Source: a virus. Taken from it: 44,688 nt of DNA. Every line of letters begins with the position of its first letter. Positions within the stretch are counted from its first letter, which is position 1. Under the pieces are notes generated by a model that saw only the letters and a list, made by a program, of their open reading frames with translations, ran no database searches and was not told the origin of the DNA. Positions 13,037-20,912 of the stretch are shown one piece after another. A program made the position numbers and the translations under genes. The stretch covers positions 1-44,688 of IMG/VR virus record IMGVR_UViG_3300028536_000003, one strand, 5' to 3'.

Positions 13037-14101
13037 TCAAAATTGGAAGCCTTCAGCGTTCACCGAGCAAGTGCCGCCGCCTGTAACTCCGGTCAGAGTC
13101 ACCACAATAGCTGTTACCGAAGCAGATGCCGGGATCGGCTGCGCGAAAGACCGCACCTTAGCACTCTGTACCAAAGTGGCCTGAGTAAATTCGTAAGTCT
13201 GCGATCCAGTTATGATCCCGGAAATAACAATGGTTGTATTCGCCGCCGTAGTCGCTTCTGCAAGGCAAGTCACATCGAACCCGGTTATATAGGTAGTCTT
13301 GCTCGCTGCCGAGGCTAGCGTAGCGACCACATTGGAAGTGCTAGCACCATTCGCGCTAGCCGTGATCGGCGTCCCGGTTGCAGTCATGGCAACGCCAGCA
13401 ATTCCGGTAGTAAATCCTGCGGATCTCGCTCTGTCGAAAGAGGTGCCGTTGAAAATTTCCGGATAACTACTGGTGTATAAGGATTGCTGCGAGCCACCCG
13501 CATCCGCAGGTGGATTAATCAAAGGACCATTTACGCTATTGGAGGCAAACAACGTCACGGCAATAGACCCGCGAGTACCAAGTTGAATATCGCCGCGCTG
13601 TCCATTGGTCAGAGTGGGTGCCGTGGTATTGAATACGCCACCGACGCCTACCGGATTTCCTACGGCCGTAGCACCAGAGGCGGCAGCACCGACAACAATC
13701 TGATTTCCGGCTGTATCTGTGGTAATCGTCCGCGCATTCGTTCCATCACTGCCGGCTTGGAGGACGGGATTTCCAGCTACAGCAGACCCGGCCGCACCGG
13801 CGCCGACAACGGGAACATTTACGTTGTTGGCAAGCACTACGGGGATAGACCCTGAAGCCGTGGTTGCCCCCAAGTTGAGAGCTACCCCGCCGAATTCCAG
13901 ATAGACTGGCCAGCCATTCGCGGCAGTGTTTGGAGTCCCCTGGTTAGCGGTAGTGGAGCCGCCCCCGCCCGCCGCAGGAGGACACGGATTCCACGTTGCT
14001 CCTGTATCCGAAGAACAGTAAGTATTCGACGGAGTGGCTGCTAACACATTCCCTGAAACAGAAAGAAGGGCGAGCAGTACAACGAATTTGATTTTATTCA
14101 T
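13037..14101 (-). CDS. Secreted-type tail/fibre-like protein, 354 aa
   Basis: ATG 14101 overlaps the previous stop as TGATG, and the product starts with a clear Sec signal peptide: basic MNKIKF, hydrophobic VVLLALLSVSGNVLA, cleavage after Ala near residue 21. The mature part has two Cys (CSSDTGATWNPC), a Gly/Ser linker and a long low-complexity Ala/Gly/Thr/Val beta-rich body (ARTITTDTAGNQIVVGAAAS). It ends with a jelly-roll-like C-terminus containing two Cys. Phage structural proteins rarely carry signal peptides. It could be exported to the periplasm or surface rather than assembled in virions. Confidence 0.75.
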   Translation of the reverse strand: MNKIKFVVLLALLSVSGNVLAATPSNTYCSSDTGATWNPCPPAAGGGGSTTANQGTPNTAANGWPVYLEFGGVALNLGATTASGSIPVVLANNVNVPVVGAGAAGSAVAGNPVLQAGSDGTNARTITTDTAGNQIVVGAAASGATAVGNPVGVGGVFNTTAPTLTNGQRGDIQLGTRGSIAVTLFASNSVNGPLINPPADAGGSQQSLYTSSYPEIFNGTSFDRARSAGFTTGIAGVAMTATGTPITASANGASTSNVVATLASAASKTTYITGFDVTCLAEATTAANTTIVISGIITGSQTYEFTQATLVQSAKVRSFAQPIPASASVTAIVVTLTGVTGGGTCSVNAEGFQF

Positions 14102-14652
14102 CACAATACCATCCATGCGGGAAGGAGCTTGTTAGCCTTCAAATGAGTCGATGCCCCTTGAAGGGTTAAAGAAAGCGGTGCAAATGGGCCGCAAAAAACG
14201 TCAGACCCGCCGCCAGCGTTGAGGACGATGTTCACGGGGTTGGCGGACGCATCTGTTTTGAAGATCAGGTATTCAAATCCATTCGGTACGCCCGACAATG
14301 CAGGCACATCGAAATTAACTGTCCCGGCCGTGGCGTCGATATAAACTACAACAGAAAGAGCGCCACTCGATCCCGCTCCCAATACTCCCCAGTGTGTCGG
14401 GTCTAGCGGAGGCGCAGTAACGGCATTCGTGACCGGAGAAATGCAGATGTACAGTCCGCTATTCACCGTCGAATATCCCGGGTAAACCACGTAATCATTG
14501 ACGGCGTAATTTCTACCGAAAACAAAACTGCCCCGGTCACTGAAATTGTTTAACCCAAATCCGTAAAAAACGAAGTCGTTGACGGCCTGCACCCACGGTT
14601 GGTCCATAACCGTGTTTTTATCAATCACCAGACCAAGGCTATCCGCGCTCAT
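14101..14652 (-). CDS. Tail-associated binding protein, 183 aa
   Basis: I start at ATG 14652 (TGATG overlap with the upstream stop) rather than 14673. Residues about 45-90 contain NYAVNDYVVYPGYSTV, then LYICISPV and DPTHWGVL, a Y-x-x-G/D-x-V...Y...P...W layout like small carbohydrate-binding modules of the CBM5/12 type found in phage tails. The remaining residues are beta-rich. It lies between the ATP-grasp gene and the secreted-type protein, upstream of the tailspike, so a host-recognition or baseplate role is likely. Confidence 0.65.
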   Translation of the reverse strand: MSADSLGLVIDKNTVMDQPWVQAVNDFVFYGFGLNNFSDRGSFVFGRNYAVNDYVVYPGYSTVNSGLYICISPVTNAVTAPPLDPTHWGVLGAGSSGALSVVVYIDATAGTVNFDVPALSGVPNGFEYLIFKTDASANPVNIVLNAGGGSDVFCGPFAPLSLTLQGASTHLKANKLLPAWMVL

Positions 14653-15968
14653 CAGTACACCCAATCCTTGCAATAGCCATGCTCTTGCAGTTGCGGAAGT
14701 TCATCCTTCAGCCGTTCGCCGATGTCGGTGCGATAGAATGGCGAATTTGGCATACTCACCTTTCCGATGTTCTTGTAGGCTTTCTTTACAGCCTTCGATA
14801 CGCTATCGGCACAGCCAGAAAAAACGGCGACGTAATCACCAGCCGAAACCGGAATTTCGGCATCAACAATCTTATTGCCATCCATCGTCGGCGCGACTCC
14901 CATCATTACCTCTGCCAAGTGCGTGTCGGCTTGGTCTACATCCTCAAGGTGATATATCGGGTATCCGTAAAGCTCTTTGTTCGTGGCCTTGGAATAAGGA
15001 AAGTCCGGTATCGCCATAACGACCCCAGCAACAACCTCCCAATCCACCATCAAAGAACTCTTTCCGTTGCACAAATCAAGCATCCAGTTTGCCACATCAC
15101 CATGATGCACGGAAAACTGAAGTTTTAGGGTTGGATCGCCGGGGCGCGCCGTCCACTCCAAGGGCCAGCATTGGCCATGTTCGTCCATGATCGCTGCCAC
15201 GTCGATATAGCCGATATGGCCCATTGCCATCAGAATTCCCTCACACGGCTTTAACAGGTAATCGGCAAGGGCGGAATCCGGCACATATTTGGCGATTGTG
15301 CCCATTTCCCCGGTAGAGGGTCCGAGTTCTCCATTGAACAGCTTTTTATGCTCGAAATTTTCCAGCCAATACGGCAGAAATCCTTGCGGTCCGATCCACC
15401 CGCCAACGGCAATTTCAACGCCTGGAACGAATTCTTGCAGAATAAACGAATCCTTTAGCTTCCCCAGTTCCTTCCACCGGGTTAACTGAAAGTTCATGTC
15501 GGCGGGATCTTTCGAGACGTAGGAAAGCGCCTTGTTTGGCTCATCGCCATTCGGTTTCGAGACATACCGCTTCCCCGTTTCCCGGACAAACTTGATGGCT
15601 TCGTCGTAGTCATCGAAAGTTTCCCCGGGGATCGTGTCAATGCCGCACTTTTGGAAAACGCCCTGCCCAAACTCCCGGTCCAATTCCAGCCGCGACGACT
15701 GATAGGAGGGGCCGAATACGCATCCGCCCTTTTTCCGGTAGGCGTCCAGTTCCTTTAGAAAGTCGGTGTTATCCGTCAGAAAAACCATATCCGACCATTG
15801 AAGATGCGGCTTCCAGTCCTTGACCATATCGGCAAACCCCTCGCCGATCTTGGAGCGATGGCCGTCATCCTCTGGCTTGATATACCACTTGACCGCGTGA
15901 CCGTCCTCAAGGGCGCGTATGGCGAAGTCCAGGCCCGCGCCGAATCCGTCAATGATGAGGATGTTCAA
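14652..15968 (-). CDS. ATP-grasp enzyme, PurD (GAR synthetase)-like
   Basis: The 438-residue protein has the full order of a phosphoribosylamine-glycine ligase-like ATP-grasp protein. It starts with a nucleotide-fold N-terminus (MNILIIDGFGAGLDFAIRAL), followed by a lid with ATP-binding Lys in KRYVSKPNGDEPNKA (about 132-146). LQEFVPGVEIAVGGWIG and NGELGPSTGEMGT match the GEE-x-S and GPNTGGMG motifs of PurD, and PLEWTARPGDPT matches its metal-binding FNxRFGDPE block. PurD joins glycine to phosphoribosylamine; this homologue diverges and may ligate another amino acid to an amine. It sits inside the virion operon, not with nucleotide genes. The start is TTG (position 15968) with AAGG upstream. 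Confidence 0.8.
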   Translation of the reverse strand: MNILIIDGFGAGLDFAIRALEDGHAVKWYIKPEDDGHRSKIGEGFADMVKDWKPHLQWSDMVFLTDNTDFLKELDAYRKKGGCVFGPSYQSSRLELDREFGQGVFQKCGIDTIPGETFDDYDEAIKFVRETGKRYVSKPNGDEPNKALSYVSKDPADMNFQLTRWKELGKLKDSFILQEFVPGVEIAVGGWIGPQGFLPYWLENFEHKKLFNGELGPSTGEMGTIAKYVPDSALADYLLKPCEGILMAMGHIGYIDVAAIMDEHGQCWPLEWTARPGDPTLKLQFSVHHGDVANWMLDLCNGKSSLMVDWEVVAGVVMAIPDFPYSKATNKELYGYPIYHLEDVDQADTHLAEVMMGVAPTMDGNKIVDAEIPVSAGDYVAVFSGCADSVSKAVKKAYKNIGKVSMPNSPFYRTDIGERLKDELPQLQEHGYCKDWVY

Positions 15969-16063
15969 CTGTGATAGCCTTCAACTATGGAATTTCTTGT
16001 ATCCATAGTAATACGTTCGTCGGTGGTCGTCCTGCTGATGGTCGCAACAATCCCGTTCCGCAT
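15965..16063 (-). CDS. Possible 32-aa ORF before the ATP-grasp gene
   Basis: The ORF begins MRNGIVATISRTTTDERITM and its TGA overlaps the TTG start of the ATP-grasp gene. It fills an otherwise empty 120-base gap in the late operon. No motif, and no good ribosome site, so it is only a candidate. Confidence 0.3.
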   Translation of the reverse strand: MRNGIVATISRTTTDERITMDTRNSIVEGYHS

Positions 16064-16091
16064 GGCGGCTGAACGACTGCCAGACAGTAGG

Positions 16092-17747
16092 CTACGGCGC
16101 CTGTTGCTTCTGCGCATTGACAAATAGCTCCGGGAAGATCAGCCGCAGCATCGCTTTGTTCTTTTCGTCTCTAGCCGCCGCCCGAATCTGCTGAACGGAC
16201 GCAGTTGGAGCGCCCTTGGGGACTTGGCCGAACATGTTCAGATAGGGTTTTGAAGTGGCCGCAGCCCGCAAGCCGGGGCGCAGCAACATGGACGCTGCCG
16301 CTTCGGCCATTGCGCCGGGATCGCCTGCCAATGCCCGGCCGCCGCCGATCAGCATGGCCGCGCCGGCATCCAACGGGGAAACCTCCTGCTGAATCCCAAC
16401 TTTCTCTGGCGACTGAGCCATTTTCGGGAAGGCCTTGCCGAAAGAGGCCGCTTCCTTCAGCTCGGCAGTTAATGGGCGCCGTGACATGATGCCCGCCAGC
16501 TTGGTAGCGGATACATGCCCGGTAACCGGGTTGAGCGCGGCCTGCACGTCATAGGATTGCGCAATCAGCTTACGGGAGGCTCGCCAATCGTCGCTGAGCG
16601 CTTTCTGCCCATGCTTGGCTAGGTTGTCCTCCACCATCTGGTCAATCGCATCAGCGGCCTTTTTCTGGGCCTTGCCGAGTGCGAGCTTTTCGGGGTCGAT
16701 GCGGTTGGCGTAGTTGGCATTGCCGTCGAAGCGCAGTTTCTTGCTCAGCGCAATCGCTTCGTTGGGGGACATCGAATCGACGGACAGCCCTTTTATCAGA
16801 CCGTCGATCTTTTCGTTTTTGATGAGAGAGGGGAAGGACTTTGCAGCCGCCGCCCACTCTCCGCCGAGTTTGGAGATGCTGTCCTTGTAAGCCTGATTGG
16901 CCTGGAACGGAAGTGGCCACGCGCGGATGTCCTCATAAGCCTGTCCGCCATCCTGTCGCAGCTTTTCCAAAGACTGCGCAGTGATCGGTTCATCTTTCGG
17001 CAATCCAAGTGCCTGCTTCGCTAGTTTGTCAGTGTTCTCTTGATTGATGGCCGAGAAGCGCTGCTGTAGCTTGATTTTTCCGCCGACTCCCTCAACAATC
17101 TTGTTGAGCGCGGAAGGGTTGGCCATGCTAGCGGGGACGCGATAGCCGGCCTGTTGCGCGGCCTGAATAGCGGCATCGTCCCCGGCCCGCACGGCCTGAC
17201 GGGCGGCTTGTCGAGCCGCTGACCGCACGGCAAGGGCGCTGATACTAGCGGCCACTCCTTCTCCAACATACTTGCCGAGTTGTCCGCCTGCCGCCCCCAG
17301 CGCAACGTTTTTGGTTCTCGATTCTCCGTCCCGTACCGGCTGCAAAGCCCCTAGACCGCCACCGATCAGGGCGGCTCCTGCGGCAGTGTTCGCCCCGGGA
17401 ATGAACGCAGTCGGCACGGCAGCAGCAACGGTCCCGGCGATGTCGCCGATCTTGCCAGCCTTGGAACCCATCAAAGCCTGGTCGGCCTCCTTAGTCTCTT
17501 CAAGGGTCGTCTTGCCGCCTGCAATCTGTTTGGCCCCCTCATAAAGATCATGCATACCCTTGCCGACGCCGACTAGCAATCGCTCTCCGGTTCCCATTTC
17601 AGCCAGAGTAGCTTCGGCGCCTTTTTGAGCCGCTGTTTTGTGAATGTCAGGGAAGTTCTTTTGAATGGCCGCAGCCATATCCTGCTGACTCATGCCGTCA
17701 GGGAATTGCAGGTTCCCGACGCCCGGAACGGCAATGGTCTGACTCAT
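16092..17747 (-). CDS. Large DNA-ejection (internal virion) protein, 551 aa
   Basis: The N-terminus AVPGVGNLQFPDGMSQQDMA is a short motif that I recall from phage internal virion proteins and related virion peptidoglycan-hydrolase fusions. An Ala/Gly-rich apolar stretch follows (about 100-165, AGTVAAAVPTAFIPGANTAA), typical of proteins that insert in the envelope on ejection. Then come long charged helices, such as EKLALGKAQKKAADAID. It overlaps the upstream gene by ATGA. It is probably released with the genome to form part of a trans-envelope conduit, like P22 gp16/gp20; no lytic-transglycosylase motif is seen. Confidence 0.75.
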   Translation of the reverse strand: MSQTIAVPGVGNLQFPDGMSQQDMAAAIQKNFPDIHKTAAQKGAEATLAEMGTGERLLVGVGKGMHDLYEGAKQIAGGKTTLEETKEADQALMGSKAGKIGDIAGTVAAAVPTAFIPGANTAAGAALIGGGLGALQPVRDGESRTKNVALGAAGGQLGKYVGEGVAASISALAVRSAARQAARQAVRAGDDAAIQAAQQAGYRVPASMANPSALNKIVEGVGGKIKLQQRFSAINQENTDKLAKQALGLPKDEPITAQSLEKLRQDGGQAYEDIRAWPLPFQANQAYKDSISKLGGEWAAAAKSFPSLIKNEKIDGLIKGLSVDSMSPNEAIALSKKLRFDGNANYANRIDPEKLALGKAQKKAADAIDQMVEDNLAKHGQKALSDDWRASRKLIAQSYDVQAALNPVTGHVSATKLAGIMSRRPLTAELKEAASFGKAFPKMAQSPEKVGIQQEVSPLDAGAAMLIGGGRALAGDPGAMAEAAASMLLRPGLRAAATSKPYLNMFGQVPKGAPTASVQQIRAAARDEKNKAMLRLIFPELFVNAQKQQAP

Positions 17748-19030
17748 TTGAATTTGCCCGTCTTAGGGTCGTAAGTCAGATCGGGCTTCGCATTCGGCGC
17801 AGCGGGCTTCGGGGCATCCGCAGGGGCGTCCCCGCTTGCCGACTTCCGGATGCGCTCGGCAATTGCGTCGCGCTGATCCTTATACGACTTCTTTTTGTTC
17901 TCCATGTCGTTTTTTGCAACATCGACAACGGCCTTGATCTGCCCCGTATTGAAGTACGGAGACAGAATCTCGGAAGCCTCGCGGCGTGCATCTACGGTAG
18001 AACCCTGCGCGCCCGTTGCCCCCCCGATGATCTTGGCGTACTCGTTTGCGCCAGTAAGTAGCGCCGCCACATACGGAGGAATATCCTTGTCACCAAATGA
18101 CGCCTCTCCCTTTTCCACCCATTTATTGACGAAAGGACCAAGATTGGGAACAGCCGCAGGAGCAAGCTGCAAAGCCCGGTCCAAATTCTTGATGGCAGTG
18201 TTCTCGAACGCTTCGGAGGCATCGGCAATCTTCGTGATGTTGTTGAGCGACGCTTGATCGGCCTTGATGCTGGCGGACGTGGCTTGCGAACCGGCAGCGC
18301 CGCCGTGGTCCTTCTGCTTTTCGGCAATCTTGGACATCAGCGCGGCACGGCTGGCATTGTCTCGATACATCGGCGGCATCTTGCCATCATGCGCAATCGC
18401 CCAATCTGCCCAATAGTCCAGAGTATCGGGGTCCAACTTATTGACAGAGCTTCCGGACGACTGCGCTTTATGCTCAGCATTCTCCAAACGGCGTTCTGAG
18501 ATGTCTGCCATTTTCTCTTGATGCGCGGCCATGGCATCATCCTTCTTCGCCTGCTCTGCCTGCTTGGCGAACTGGATCTGATCCCTGATCGGAAGCATTG
18601 CCTTGGCGCGCTGGTCGATCAGCGGCTTGGCACTGGCAAAATCTGGCGGCAATCCGACGAATGCAGTTGGGTCGCGTTGGCGCGCCGCTTCATACGTCTG
18701 CTGGTCCGTAGCCGACAGGAGATTCCGCCCCGCATTCTCTGCCTGCGCCTGCACAGCATCGGCGGTCTGTTTCTGCGTCTGCGCTTCCTTGGACTTCAGC
18801 GCAATCGACTGGCCCGACAGTTCGGCGGCGAGAGTGGGGGAGTAGCGGAAAATGTCGTCTGCCAATTTCTGATACTTGTCGGCGGCCGGCATCTTCGGGT
18901 CGATTTGGGCAGCATCCTGCTTCAGCAGTGAGTCAAGCAATTGCGATTGCTTGTATGCCTGCTGCTGCTGGCCGAACTGGACGCCTTGCTGATAGTCCTG
19001 AACGATTCCTTCAAGCCCCTGCGCCATCAC
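17744..19030 (-). CDS. Ejection protein, coiled-coil rich, 428 aa
   Basis: The N-terminal 60 residues are Gln-rich (GIVQDYQQGVQFGQQQQAYK), followed by long helices with heptad character, for example KQTADAVQAQAENAGRNLL and KKDDAMAAHQEKMADISERR. The C-terminus is Pro/Ala/Lys-rich and disordered. Size, composition and place between two other ejection-type genes match P22-like internal proteins. The start is ATG 19030 or the adjacent 19027, overlapping the preceding gene by 20 bases. Confidence 0.7.
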   Translation of the reverse strand: MMAQGLEGIVQDYQQGVQFGQQQQAYKQSQLLDSLLKQDAAQIDPKMPAADKYQKLADDIFRYSPTLAAELSGQSIALKSKEAQTQKQTADAVQAQAENAGRNLLSATDQQTYEAARQRDPTAFVGLPPDFASAKPLIDQRAKAMLPIRDQIQFAKQAEQAKKDDAMAAHQEKMADISERRLENAEHKAQSSGSSVNKLDPDTLDYWADWAIAHDGKMPPMYRDNASRAALMSKIAEKQKDHGGAAGSQATSASIKADQASLNNITKIADASEAFENTAIKNLDRALQLAPAAVPNLGPFVNKWVEKGEASFGDKDIPPYVAALLTGANEYAKIIGGATGAQGSTVDARREASEILSPYFNTGQIKAVVDVAKNDMENKKKSYKDQRDAIAERIRKSASGDAPADAPKPAAPNAKPDLTYDPKTGKFK

Positions 19031-19616
19031 TGCCTCCTTTCTGGTCTAGCAGGCTATTGATGAGCGCCCAAAGACCGCCGCTTGCTGCTGTAGAACTTGC
19101 GGCAGTGCCTTTGGATGCGCTGCCGCTTAGAAGGCTGCCGAGGCCGCCCAAACTAGTGATGCCGGTCCCGGCACCAGTGCCGCCGCCGTCTACTGAGGCT
19201 CCCAAAGTGGAGCCTCCGACCTGTGAAGCCGTGGCGGTGCCTGCGCCAGACCCGCCACCGCCGCCGATTGACCCGCCGAGCAGTCCGCCGATCTGAGCGC
19301 CGCCAGCACCAAACAGGGAGCCGATGGCGCCGCCGGCAGCGGACCCAGCCGTGGCACCGCTAGCGCCGTCGCTCTGAATCGGCGTCTGGCCGGTCTTACC
19401 GTCATAGACGCCTTTCCGCGCCTCATGCTGCAACCACTCCTTTGAAGCAGCACTGGCGAGTCCGCCGACGCCGGGCACGAACTGAAGGGCGGCCGGGCCT
19501 ACCTTGGACTGCATCCCCATGGTCAGGTAATGCTCGGCCCATTTGTGAGGGTCTTTGAATAGGTCCGTTCCTCGCTTGATCGAGAATTCGGAGCCTAGGT
19601 CTTGGAGCCAGCCCAC
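19011..19616 (-). CDS. Gly-rich ejection-module protein, 201 aa
   Basis: Residues 1-65 are a helical domain (MGWLQDLGSEFSIKRGTDLF... FVPGVGGLASAASKEWLQ). The remainder is a Gly/Ala/Ser repeat region, for example GGAIGSLFGAGGAQIGGLLG, able to cross or line membranes. It ends in a hydrophobic SGGLWALINSLLDQK. Such sequences are common in proteins packaged in podovirus heads and ejected ahead of DNA. Function inferred from composition and neighbours. Confidence 0.65.
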   Translation of the reverse strand: MGWLQDLGSEFSIKRGTDLFKDPHKWAEHYLTMGMQSKVGPAALQFVPGVGGLASAASKEWLQHEARKGVYDGKTGQTPIQSDGASGATAGSAAGGAIGSLFGAGGAQIGGLLGGSIGGGGGSGAGTATASQVGGSTLGASVDGGGTGAGTGITSLGGLGSLLSGSASKGTAASSTAASGGLWALINSLLDQKGGSDGAGA

Positions 19617-19618
19617 CC

Positions 19619-20185
19619 TTACGCCTCAATACCGAGGCCGGGATCGGACGGATAGGGGGTGTTGGAAACGCCGGCACTACCCTGACCGCCGCCAAACAGG
19701 CCGCCCAAACCGCTGAATAGGCCGCCGCCACTACTGCCCGAGCCGCCGAACATGCCCAGAAGGCCGCCAATGCCGCCCAGCGTGTTGCTGGCCTGCCCAT
19801 AGGCCCCTTGCTGGGCTTGAAGCCCTACAGCGGCATAGGCGGGATTTCCAGAGGCCAGCGAGGCAAGATTGCCAAACTGCTGCTGGTAGGTGCTTTGCGC
19901 CAGACCTTGGCCGTATTGAGTTAGAGCAGAGGCGGTATTACCGGAATCGAACATGCCTTTCGCGGCCGAAGATCCCTGAACGGCTTGCTGCCCCTGCTGA
20001 AGCTGAAATTGATAACCCGGCGTGCTGGTAACCGAACTCGGGTTACTAACCAGAGAATTCAGCATTTGCGCATATTGCGCATCATAAGGCTGATTCGGGG
20101 AGCTGTAAGTCGGGTTATTTCCCGAAACGCCGCCGCCGCTCCCGCCGCCTAATACGCTGCCAAGGGCGTTTGTGATGAAACTCAT
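19619..20185 (-). CDS. DNA-transfer (ejection) protein, 188 aa
   Basis: The central block TPGYQFQLQQGQQAVQGSSA followed by SGNTASALTQYGQGLAQSTY matches a widespread phage DNA-transfer/injection protein pattern (PGYxFxLxQGxxAxxxSAAA...SGxxxxALxxYGQ). Gly-rich hydrophobic tracts flank it (LGSVLGGGSGGG; LGGIGGLLGMFGGSGSSGGG). By analogy with P22 gp7 it is packaged and ejected into the cell envelope. Overlaps the acetyltransferase gene by ATGA. Confidence 0.8.
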   Translation of the reverse strand: MSFITNALGSVLGGGSGGGVSGNNPTYSSPNQPYDAQYAQMLNSLVSNPSSVTSTPGYQFQLQQGQQAVQGSSAAKGMFDSGNTASALTQYGQGLAQSTYQQQFGNLASLASGNPAYAAVGLQAQQGAYGQASNTLGGIGGLLGMFGGSGSSGGGLFSGLGGLFGGGQGSAGVSNTPYPSDPGLGIEA

Positions 20186-20616
20186 AAGGCTTTCTCCATG
20201 ATCGTACCGCTCTTTAGGTAGCCTAGGCGCTCCAACAGGGGGGTGATGTCACGTTTCTGCCTGCTCTCAATATAGATGAATTCTATACCTATTGCACCTA
20301 GCATAGTTTCTGCGAATGAAATTAGACGCCTGGCATTCGGTAAACTCCTGCTTTCCGGAGTCAAAAACAGGGTGCAGCCAGCCTCTTTCCGGGAAGAGCG
20401 GATCGGGTTTCGGCAGATGATGGCCCATAGATAACCGACCAATTCCTGTTCTCGGGCCGTAATCAGCAGCAGAGTCCCGCCCTCGTTCAATTGCCGCATA
20501 ACGGGACAATCGACGGTTTCGTCGCTGCCCTCCTCCCCTACAGCCGCATAATGCGCTGCAAACAGGGACCGCAGCTCAGGCTCAGCGGCAGCCCAAGTCT
20601 CAACTTGGAGTTTCAC
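20182..20616 (-). CDS. GNAT-family N-acetyltransferase-like protein, 144 aa
   Basis: The fold order fits GNAT. EQELVGYLWAIICRNP (about 56-71) is strand-4-like, LFLTPESRSLPNARRLISFA (about 83-102) is the CoA-binding region followed by a helix, and IEFIYIESRQKRDITPLLER... GYLKSGTIMEKAL is the C-terminal part. The pyrophosphate loop is imperfect (no Q/RxxGxG/A), so activity is uncertain. Small GNAT-like genes recur in podovirus tail/ejection clusters; their substrate is unknown. Confidence 0.7.
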   Translation of the reverse strand: MKLQVETWAAAEPELRSLFAAHYAAVGEEGSDETVDCPVMRQLNEGGTLLLITAREQELVGYLWAIICRNPIRSSRKEAGCTLFLTPESRSLPNARRLISFAETMLGAIGIEFIYIESRQKRDITPLLERLGYLKSGTIMEKAL

Positions 20617-20912
20617 GCGGCTACCGTGGCATCAGTGCTATAAACCCGCCAACTCCCGGTCGACCAATAGACGGGAACACCAGTTCCGGCGCCTGCGCCC
20701 TCGCCAACTTTCCGGCCGTTCGTGGCGTAGGCCAAGGCGCCCTCTGTCCCTGCTGGCAATGAGGCTACAACGTACGAATTCAAAAGCATGCCGCCCGCAA
20801 ATAGCGCGATTAGGGCATTGACCGCCGTCCGCACATCACGGAACCATGCCTGCCAGATATTATCGGTAAATTGCGACCCAGTAGTCCCGGGCGGCCCTAG
20901 GGGACTAATCAT
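20613..20912 (-). CDS. Small tail/neck-associated protein, 99 aa
   Basis: ATGA overlaps both neighbours. After a helical start (DNIWQAWFRDVRTAVNALIA) the protein contains YVVASLPAGTEGALAYATNG and RKVGEGAGAGTGVPVYWSTG, ending SWRVYSTDATVAA. This closing module is frequent in phage tail or fibre-related proteins that form a small beta domain. It follows the gp10-like protein, so it probably belongs to the tail tip. Confidence 0.7.
   Translation of the reverse strand: MISPLGPPGTTGSQFTDNIWQAWFRDVRTAVNALIALFAGGMLLNSYVVASLPAGTEGALAYATNGRKVGEGAGAGTGVPVYWSTGSWRVYSTDATVAA

Noticed and set aside
10989-14652. Diversity-generating retroelement target at the tail genes
   Set aside because: Some podoviruses carry one, but there is no reverse transcriptase gene and I saw no template/variable repeat pair.
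15987-16127. 46-codon + strand ORF with a hydrophobic helix
   Set aside because: It is antisense in the middle of the late operon, has no ribosome site and overlaps the 3' end of the ejection gene. The minus-strand 32-codon ORF is at least coupled to the next gene, so it was listed instead.
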